From assembly GCF_041261445.1 (NCBI RefSeq), contig NZ_JBGCCU010000035.1, positions 1 through 64,000 of the forward strand: a stretch of 64,000 bases of DNA, in the 5' to 3' direction. This document shows, one piece after another, positions 34,553 through 40,594 of the stretch. This stretch comes from Catenulispora sp. EB89 (GTDB taxonomy: Bacteria; Actinomycetota; Actinomycetes; Streptomycetales; Catenulisporaceae). Under the pieces are notes generated by a model. That model was not told the origin of the DNA, did no database searches, and saw only the letters and a list, made by a program, of their open reading frames with translations. The translations under genes and the position numbers were made by a program. Positions within the stretch are counted from its first letter, which is position 1. Each line of letters opens with the position of its first letter.

Positions 34553-37447
34553 TCAGCCTTCTGAATCAGGCGAAGCGCCCGAACCCGCCCCGCCGCGCAG
34601 CAGGCCCCGCATCCGCGCGGCACGCGGATCCCGCAGATCCTCGAAGGCCTCGGCGGCCTCGGTCCACGCCTCGGCCGCCTCCGTCCGGCGTCCGAGCCGG
34701 TCCAGTGCGATGCCCAGATCGGCCAGCGTTTCCGCGCGCATGCGCTGGTCGCCCAGGGCGTTCCGGACCTTCAGGGCCTGGTGGAACAGGTCGACGGCGG
34801 CCTGCGGGCGGCCGGATTCCAGGTGGGCGCCGGCGATGTTGTGCAGGACGTAGCCCTGGCCGATGCGGTCGCCGATGCGGTCGGCCAGTTCCAGGGCCTC
34901 GCGGCCGTGGCTGATCGCCTCGTCGTAGCGCTGGAGGCCTCGGCAGGAGGCCACGATGTTGCCGAGGGCGACGCTCGCGCCGTTGTCGTTGCCGACCGAG
35001 CGCGCCACGGCGAGGGACTGGCTGTGGCACTCCAGGGCTTCCTCGAAGCGGTCGACGCGTTCGTAGACGGTGCCGAGGTTGGCCAGGGTCGCGCCTTCGC
35101 CGCGGCGGTCGCCGATCTCGCGGCGGATCTGGAGGGCCTGGCGGAGGTGTTCGATGGCGGTGTCGTCCGCGCGGATGAGTCCGTAGCCGATGCCCAGGCC
35201 GTTGAGCATGCGCGCCTCGGCGAAGCGGTCGCCGAGGCGGTGGGCGGCGTCGCAGCCGATGCGGAAGGTCTTCAGCCAGTCGGCGGTGGGGGTGTCCAGT
35301 TGGTAGTACGGCGCCGTCGCCACGGCGAGTTGCCAGGCCACGACGTCGTCGTGGGCGCGCTCGGCGATCCGGACGGCCGCGGTCAGGTTCCGGTCCTCGG
35401 CCGAGGACCAGGCCAGTGCGGCGTCGTAGTCGGGGAAGTCGAGCGGGGCCACGGTGCCGTCCGGCGGGTCCAGGTCGAGCTGGCGGGCCAGCGGGGCCAG
35501 GCGGCGGTGGGCCGCGGCGGCGGTGTGCAGGTACCAGCGCAGGACCCGGGCGATGGCCTCGGTTCGTTCGGGTTCTGTGTCGTGCGCGGTGCTGATCTCG
35601 GCCGCGCAGAGCCTGATCAGGTCGTGCAGCCGGTACACGCCGCGCTCCTGCGAGTCGAGCAGGTTGTTGTCGACGAGCAGTTCCAGCGCCGTCTCGGCGG
35701 TGCCCGGCGGCAGGTCGAGCAGGGCCGCGGCGGCGGGCAGGCTCAGCGACGCCCCTTCCCAGAGGCTGACCAGCCGTAGTGCGCGCCGCAGGTCGTCGTC
35801 GCCGGCCGGGCGCGCGAGGCCGTCGTAGCTGACCTGGAAGCTCGCGCGGACGGCGAGGTCGTCCACCTGGAGCTCGTCCAGGCGCCGGCGGGCGTCGGTG
35901 ATCTGGCCGGCCAGGGACGCGATGGTCCAGCTCGGGCGCGCGGCGAGCCGGGCCGCGGCGACCCGGATCGCCAGCGGCAGCCCGCCGCAGCCGTCCAGGA
36001 CGGCGGCGGCCGCGTCCGGCTCGGCGGCCAGCCGGTCCTCGCCGATGATCCGGGCGAACAGCGACCGGGCGTCGGCCGGTTCGAGCATCCCGAGGATGAC
36101 CCGGCGGCAGCCTTCGAGCGTGGCGAGCCGGTTGCGGCTGGTGACGACGACCGCGCAGCCCGGGTCGGCGGGCAGCAGGGGCCGGACCTGCGCCGCGTCC
36201 TGGGCGTCGTCCAGCAGGATGATCAGCCTCCGGCCGGCGACGGCGGACCGGAACAGCGCGGCCCGGCGGTCGGTGCCGGACGGGATCTCGCGGCTGTCGA
36301 CACCCAGGTCGCGCAGGAACCCGGCGAGCACGGCGCCGGGATCCACCGGGGTCCCGGCCCCGGCCCGCAGGTCGACGGCGAGCTGGCCGTCCGGGAAGTG
36401 CCGGCGCAGGGTCTGCGCCGTGCGCACCGCCAGCGAGGTCTTGCCGATGCCGCCGCTGCCGGAGATCACGGCGACCGGCGCGGCACCGGCGGTCGGGCCG
36501 GTGCTCGGGTCCGTGGTCGGGTCCGTGGTCGGGTCGAGCCAGTCCAGGAGCGCGGCGAGGTCGGCGTCGCGGCCGGTGAAGTCGCTGATCGCCTGCGGCA
36601 GGTGGGCCGGTGTCGGACGGGGTGACGGGGCCGGGGCCGGGTCCGGGGACGAAGACGACTGCGGCGCCGGGACGGCCGGCGTCTGCGCCGAAGACGCCGC
36701 AGCCTCGCCCTCCTCCTCGGATCGCAGAATCCGCAGATGCAGCTCCCGCAGCTCGGCCCCCGGCTCGATCCCGAGCTCGTCGGCGAGCGCCGCCCGCGCC
36801 CGCTGATAGCAGGCCAGCGCCTCGGCCCGCCGGCCCGACCGGTACAGAGCGGTCATCAGGCAGGCACTGAAGTGCTCGCGCAGCGGATGCACAGCCACCA
36901 GGGTCTGGAGCTCGGCCACCACATCAGCGTGCCGGTCCAGCTCCAGGTCGGCGTCGATGCGCTGCTCCAGCGCCCGCAGCCGGTCCTCGGCCAACTGCTG
37001 CCCGTGCTCCCGGTGCAGCAGGCTGGAGGGCACGTCGGCCAGCGGCTCGCCGTGGAACTGCGCGACCGCCTGCCGGTACCGGTCCGCGGCCGCGGACCAG
37101 TCGCCGCTGTCCGCGGCGGCGCGCGCCGAGTCCCGCAGACCCGCGAAGCGGTGCAGATCGAGTTCGCCCTCGCGGACTTCGACCACGTAGCTCCCGCCGC
37201 GGGTCCGGATCCGCTCGGCGACCTCGGCGCCGACGGCCTTGCGCAGCCGCGTCACGTACGTGTGCAGCGTGGACCGGGCGCCGGCCGGGATGTCGTCCCA
37301 CACGGCCTCGACGAGCGTGTCCGCCGCCACCGGCGATCCGGCGTGCAGCAGCAGCGTCGCCAGCAGGGCCCGCTGACGGGGCGAGGAGATCGGGATCTCC
37401 CGGGTGCCGTCGTGGACGAACAGCGGTCCGAGCACACCGAATTCCAC
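34553..37447 (-). CDS. AfsR/SARP-family regulator with NB-ARC and TPR domains
   Basis: The 964-residue protein has an OmpR-like winged helix (residues 1-93; EFGVLGPLFVHDG ... TYVTRLRKAVG) and a BTAD domain (95-245). A Pro/Ser linker is followed by an NB-ARC ATPase with P-loop SGSGGIGKTSLAV (about 330-341) and LIILLDDAQDA, then C-terminal TPRs with GDRRGEGATLANLG-type repeats. SARPs activate antibiotic or peptide genes by binding heptamer direct repeats. In the full-length AfsR type, ATP binding and TPR ligand sensing gate this. The GTG at 37447 follows GGGAGG. The gene is divergent from a tiny peptide gene, and a four-heptamer array lies in between. Confidence 0.9.
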   Translation of the reverse strand: MEFGVLGPLFVHDGTREIPISSPRQRALLATLLLHAGSPVAADTLVEAVWDDIPAGARSTLHTYVTRLRKAVGAEVAERIRTRGGSYVVEVREGELDLHRFAGLRDSARAAADSGDWSAAADRYRQAVAQFHGEPLADVPSSLLHREHGQQLAEDRLRALEQRIDADLELDRHADVVAELQTLVAVHPLREHFSACLMTALYRSGRRAEALACYQRARAALADELGIEPGAELRELHLRILRSEEEGEAAASSAQTPAVPAPQSSSSPDPAPAPSPRPTPAHLPQAISDFTGRDADLAALLDWLDPTTDPTTDPSTGPTAGAAPVAVISGSGGIGKTSLAVRTAQTLRRHFPDGQLAVDLRAGAGTPVDPGAVLAGFLRDLGVDSREIPSGTDRRAALFRSAVAGRRLIILLDDAQDAAQVRPLLPADPGCAVVVTSRNRLATLEGCRRVILGMLEPADARSLFARIIGEDRLAAEPDAAAAVLDGCGGLPLAIRVAAARLAARPSWTIASLAGQITDARRRLDELQVDDLAVRASFQVSYDGLARPAGDDDLRRALRLVSLWEGASLSLPAAAALLDLPPGTAETALELLVDNNLLDSQERGVYRLHDLIRLCAAEISTAHDTEPERTEAIARVLRWYLHTAAAAHRRLAPLARQLDLDPPDGTVAPLDFPDYDAALAWSSAEDRNLTAAVRIAERAHDDVVAWQLAVATAPYYQLDTPTADWLKTFRIGCDAAHRLGDRFAEARMLNGLGIGYGLIRADDTAIEHLRQALQIRREIGDRRGEGATLANLGTVYERVDRFEEALECHSQSLAVARSVGNDNGASVALGNIVASCRGLQRYDEAISHGREALELADRIGDRIGQGYVLHNIAGAHLESGRPQAAVDLFHQALKVRNALGDQRMRAETLADLGIALDRLGRRTEAAEAWTEAAEAFEDLRDPRAARMRGLLRGGAGSGASPDSEG

Positions 37448-37516
37448 GTTCGTCCCTCCCCGCCGCAGGTGTGCCCCGATGTCGCGGCCCGTGCCGGCCG
37501 CCGGTGTCCGCGAAAC

Positions 37517-37556
37517 GCAAGGGCACTGCAAGCAAGCGGCAAGGGTATCGCAGGCG
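37517..37556 (+). promoter_or_regulatory. SARP-box array: four heptamers at 11-bp spacing
   Basis: Heptamers GCAAGGG (37517), GCAAGCA (37528), GCAAGGG (37539) and GCAGGCG (37550) follow each other with 4-bp spacers, so all start exactly 11 bp apart on one face of the helix. This is the arrangement bound by SARP regulators just upstream of the -10 region of their targets. The array lies between the SARP start (37447, - strand) and the peptide gene (37609, + strand). No convincing -10 hexamer was read. Binding by the adjacent SARP is inferred. Confidence 0.65.
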
Positions 37557-37608
37557 CCCGGTGAAAGAGTTCTTGCGTCCTACCCGCACCGTTTCGAAGG
37601 AGTCCATC

Positions 37609-37689
37609 ATGGCCAAGGCCACTCGCCACTACGCCAAGTACGTCCTGTCGACGCTGTCGAGCGCGATGTTCAGCTCGCAGCTGAGCTGA
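37609..37689 (+). CDS. 26-residue peptide, candidate precursor or signal peptide
   Basis: ATG 37609 follows an excellent GAAGGAG at 6-nt spacing. The 26-residue product has a basic N-terminal half (MAKATRHYAKY) and a hydrophobic, Ser-rich C-terminal half ending SSAMFSSQLS, with no Cys. It is the first gene of a + strand unit controlled by the SARP-box array. A strong hairpin follows, then genes for an adenylate-forming enzyme and a GxGD membrane protease-like protein. That setting suggests a substrate that is modified and/or cut in the membrane: a RiPP-like product or a peptide signal. It resembles no precursor family I know. Confidence 0.65.
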   Translation: MAKATRHYAKYVLSTLSSAMFSSQLS

Positions 37690-37717
37690 GGCTGCTTGCC
37701 GGCATCTGCTGCTGACC

Positions 37718-37757
37718 CGGGCCGAACACGCACTCTCGGACGTGCGTGCTCGGCCCG
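37718..37757 (+). terminator. Hairpin between peptide gene and ligase gene (attenuator-like)
   Basis: A 16-bp stem (CGGGCCGAACACGCAC pairing with GTGCGTGCTCGGCCCG, one mismatch) with an 8-nt loop begins 28 nt after the peptide stop. No U-tract follows, which is common for actinobacterial terminators. It could end most transcripts after the peptide gene and let some through to the ligase, giving much more peptide than enzyme, as in many RiPP clusters; that effect is inferred. Confidence 0.6.
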
Positions 37758-37834
37758 CCCCATGTCACCAGACCTCGCGCGACCGAGACGCCCTGACGCC
37801 CAGACACCCAGATGCCCAGACACCGGGAGGCCCC

Positions 37835-39370
37835 ATGCTGCGCAGCGGAATCGACCAGATGCGTTATGCCGCCGGAATCCTGCGCGGCCGGCTCCGGCCC
37901 GACGTGCTGACCCGGGTCTCGCAGGACCTGGTGGCCACCCTGCGTGAGTTCGGGACGGTCGGCGACGACTCGCAGCTGCTCCCGGGCCGGCAGGGTGTGA
38001 TCGACCCGGACGTGCAGAACACCATCACGACGCGCGCGCTGCGCCGGACGGCCGGGCGCGCGGCCGCGCAGACGGCGTACTACGGCCGGCTGTTCGGCGA
38101 GCTCGGGATCCGGCCGGAGGAGCTGACCGCCGACACCTGGTCGCAGGTGCCGCCGACGTCCAAGGCCTCGCTGCGGGCGATGCCGGCGGCGTTCGTCGCG
38201 TCCGGCTCGGTGCCGTACCTGATGGCCGCGACCACCGGGACCACCGGGACGCCGACCGTCGTCTGGTACTCGCAGGGCGACCTGGAGAACGTCATCGCGC
38301 TCAGCACGATCGCCATGGCGATGACCCTCGGCGTCCGGCCGCACGACGTGGTGGCCACCGGCGTCTCCTCGCGCGCCACGCTCGGCTACCTGGTGACCGC
38401 CGAGATCGTCCGGCGGGTCGGGGCGGCGTTCGTCCAGATCGGCTCGATCGCCCCGGAGCTGGTGCTCGAACGCCTGGCCACGCCGCTGAACCTGCCCGGC
38501 CGGGCGCCGCGGATCACGAACTTCTCCGCACCGGCGTCGGTGTTCGCGTCTCTGGTCGAGACCGCCGAGCGGGACGGCTGGCGGCCGGCCGACTTCGGCC
38601 TGACCGACCTGCTCTCCGGCGGCGAGGTGGTCAGCGAGGCGCTGCGGGCGCGCGTCGAGGAGGCGTTCGGCGTCGCGCCGGAGCGTGCGTATCAGGCCAC
38701 GGAGATCCTGCCCGCGGGCGGCGCGCACTGCTCGCAGGGGCATCTGCACTACCCCGCGGAGTTCGGGCACATCGAGCTGCTGGACCCGCGGACCCTTGAA
38801 CCCGCGGCGCCGGGGGGTGCCGCGACCCTCGTGGTCACGCCGTATGTCCCCTACCGGGAGTGCACGATGCTGCTGCGTTATGTCACGAACGACCTGGTGC
38901 GGGTTCCGGACACCACGCCGACGTGCGAGCTGGCCGGCATGGCGGCCTCCTCCGACATCCTGGGCCGGTACGACGGTCCGCTGAGCGTCGCCGTGCCGAC
39001 CCGCTCGATCCTGGACCTGCTGGAGGCCGAGCGCGCGATCCCGCTGCCGGCCCGGTACTGCCTGGTCGACGAGCCCGGCGGGCCGGTGCTGCACGTCGTC
39101 GCGCGGCAGCGGTCCGCCCGGATCCTCGGACGGCTGGAGGAGCGGGCCGCCGCGCTCGGCGTCGCGGTGAAGGGCATCGTCGTGCACGATGACGCCGAGC
39201 TGCTGCCGGCGCGGAACACGGTGCGTGCCGATCTGCGGGAGTACTCGTTCGACAGCGCGGGCCAGGTCGGCGGCGGTGACGAATATCAGAGGGCGGTCAG
39301 ACCCGGCGACGGTGGCGATCCGAGCCGCGGCGTCAGATCGGACGAGGCGTTGGCGGGGAGCCGGCCGTGA
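37835..39370 (+). CDS. PaaK/CapK-like adenylate-forming enzyme
   Basis: This 511-residue member of the ANL superfamily has the AMP-binding loop AATTGTTGTPTVVWYSQGD, the GGE region (DLLSGGEVVSEALRARVEEA), the A5 motif YQATEILPAGG and an A7/A8-like RYVTNDLVRVPDT. It is closest in style to phenylacetate-CoA ligase and coenzyme F390 synthetase-like proteins, which activate a carboxylate as the acyl-AMP. No carrier protein or other biosynthetic gene is adjacent. The upstream peptide could be the activated carboxylate, or an acid could be joined to it; both are inference. GGGAGG precedes the ATG. The stop overlaps the next gene (GTGA). Confidence 0.75.
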   Translation: MLRSGIDQMRYAAGILRGRLRPDVLTRVSQDLVATLREFGTVGDDSQLLPGRQGVIDPDVQNTITTRALRRTAGRAAAQTAYYGRLFGELGIRPEELTADTWSQVPPTSKASLRAMPAAFVASGSVPYLMAATTGTTGTPTVVWYSQGDLENVIALSTIAMAMTLGVRPHDVVATGVSSRATLGYLVTAEIVRRVGAAFVQIGSIAPELVLERLATPLNLPGRAPRITNFSAPASVFASLVETAERDGWRPADFGLTDLLSGGEVVSEALRARVEEAFGVAPERAYQATEILPAGGAHCSQGHLHYPAEFGHIELLDPRTLEPAAPGGAATLVVTPYVPYRECTMLLRYVTNDLVRVPDTTPTCELAGMAASSDILGRYDGPLSVAVPTRSILDLLEAERAIPLPARYCLVDEPGGPVLHVVARQRSARILGRLEERAAALGVAVKGIVVHDDAELLPARNTVRADLREYSFDSAGQVGGGDEYQRAVRPGDGGDPSRGVRSDEALAGSRP

Positions 39371-40404
39371 AGCCGTCCGCCCCCGCGCTCGCGGGCCTCG
39401 TCCTGGTCGTCGCCCTCCTGATCGGCCTCGCGCTGGTCCACGTCCGCCGGTACACCGTGAGCCGGCCGCCGATCGGGCTGTTCGTCCGGTCCGACGTCGC
39501 GGTCATGGCGGTGTCGGTGGTGATCGCGCCGCTGCTCTACCTGGAGCTGCCGGCGACCGTGGTCGCCGCGGTCTTCGGCCTGGTGACCGTGGTCGCGATC
39601 CAGACCGCCGCGGCCCCGCTGCTCGGCGGCCGGCCGGCCACCCTGGCCGCGCTGGCGCTGTGCGCCGCGACCTGGGCCTGCTGGCTGTCGGGCCATCCGC
39701 TGCCCACGACCCTGCTCACCGACGCCGGACTCGCCGTGGCGGTGATCGGGGTGACGGGCATGTGGGTGCAGGGCGGCATGCGCGCGGCGCACGTCGCGGC
39801 GTTCGCGGCGCTGCTCACCGGCTACGACCTCATCGCGACCAGCCTGACGTCCCTGATGACCCGGTTCTCCGACCACCTGCACGGCCTGCCGTTCGCCCCG
39901 CTGCTGGTCATCCCGGGCAGCCACGGAGCCCTGGTGGCGATCGGGCTGGGCGACCTGGTGATGCTCGTGCTGTTCCCGATGGCGGCGGGCAAGGCCTTCG
40001 GCCGCCGGCCGGCCGTGACGGCGGGCGCCCTGGGCGTCGCGGTGACGGCGCTCATCATGGCCCTGTTCTGGTGGCGCGTGGTCAGCACGGCCGTGCCGGT
40101 GCTGGCGTTCCTCGGCCCGCTGATCGTCGCGCAGTACGTGGTCTGGCGCCGCCTCGGCTACCGGGAGCGGACGGTGCGGGAGTGGCGCGGCGCGATGGAC
40201 CCCCGGGCGGTCGAGCCGGACCCGAACGCCCCGCTGCGCGCCGCGCTCGGCGCGCACGTGCCGGCCCACCTGGCGGCCGGTGCGTGGGTCGCGGTCGACG
40301 GAGGGCTCGTCGTGGGCATCGGACCGTCGCCGGGCCTGGCCAGCCGGGACGCGCGCGCGAACGGGCACGTCGGTTCGCTGGTCGTGCGCGGCGCGAAGGT
40401 GTGA
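39367..40404 (+). CDS. Nine-TM membrane protein with presenilin/SPP-type YD and GLGD motifs
   Basis: The 345-residue protein has nine predicted TM segments and a soluble C-terminal tail of about 80 residues. Helix six contains Tyr153-Asp154 (AALLTGYDLIATSL) and helix seven contains Gly193-Leu-Gly-Asp196 (VAIGLGDLVMLVLFP). The two aspartates are 42 residues apart. Helix nine has PVL at 244-246 (TAVPVLAFLGPL), where the family PAL motif would be. This combination defines GxGD intramembrane aspartyl proteases (presenilin, signal peptide peptidase and archaeal PSH). If it is active, the neighbouring peptide is the obvious substrate. Protease function is inferred from motifs; a plain transporter is the alternative. 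GTG start, translationally coupled to the ligase. Confidence 0.6.
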   Translation: MKPSAPALAGLVLVVALLIGLALVHVRRYTVSRPPIGLFVRSDVAVMAVSVVIAPLLYLELPATVVAAVFGLVTVVAIQTAAAPLLGGRPATLAALALCAATWACWLSGHPLPTTLLTDAGLAVAVIGVTGMWVQGGMRAAHVAAFAALLTGYDLIATSLTSLMTRFSDHLHGLPFAPLLVIPGSHGALVAIGLGDLVMLVLFPMAAGKAFGRRPAVTAGALGVAVTALIMALFWWRVVSTAVPVLAFLGPLIVAQYVVWRRLGYRERTVREWRGAMDPRAVEPDPNAPLRAALGAHVPAHLAAGAWVAVDGGLVVGIGPSPGLASRDARANGHVGSLVVRGAKV

Positions 40405-40516
40405 CGCGGGAGCCTCGGCGCGTGGACGGCGAGGCCTGACACCACCTGTCGGTCGCGGCCAGCCTCCGCCCCGGCCGATCCCGCACCAGCCGATCTCGGT
40501 CCGGCCGATTACGGCT

Positions 40517-40558
40517 CGGCCAACCTCGCCCGGCCAACCTCGCCCGGCCAACCTCGCC
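40517..40558. repeat. Three tandem 14-bp repeats in a convergent intergenic region
   Basis: Three exact copies of CGGCCAACCTCGCC lie head to tail, with degenerate CGGCCGAT-like copies to the left and a partial copy to the right. They are between the ends of the GxGD protein gene and the STAND regulator gene. No gene is present in this 190-bp gap. No clear stem-loop terminator was seen. Confidence 0.7.
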
Positions 40559-40594
40559 CCGGCCAATACCGGCCCAGGCCGAGGCCGTGCGGGA

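Noticed and set aside
34538-34570. 13-bp direct repeat CTTCTGAATCAGG (two copies 20 bp apart)
   Set aside because: It lies over the end of the SARP gene in a convergent gap with no further copies, so it is probably a small local duplication without clear function.
37609-37689. FxSxx-COOH-type RiPP precursor assignment for the micro-peptide
   Set aside because: The C-terminus is FSSQLS, one residue off the FxSxx-COOH pattern, and no radical SAM gene is near.
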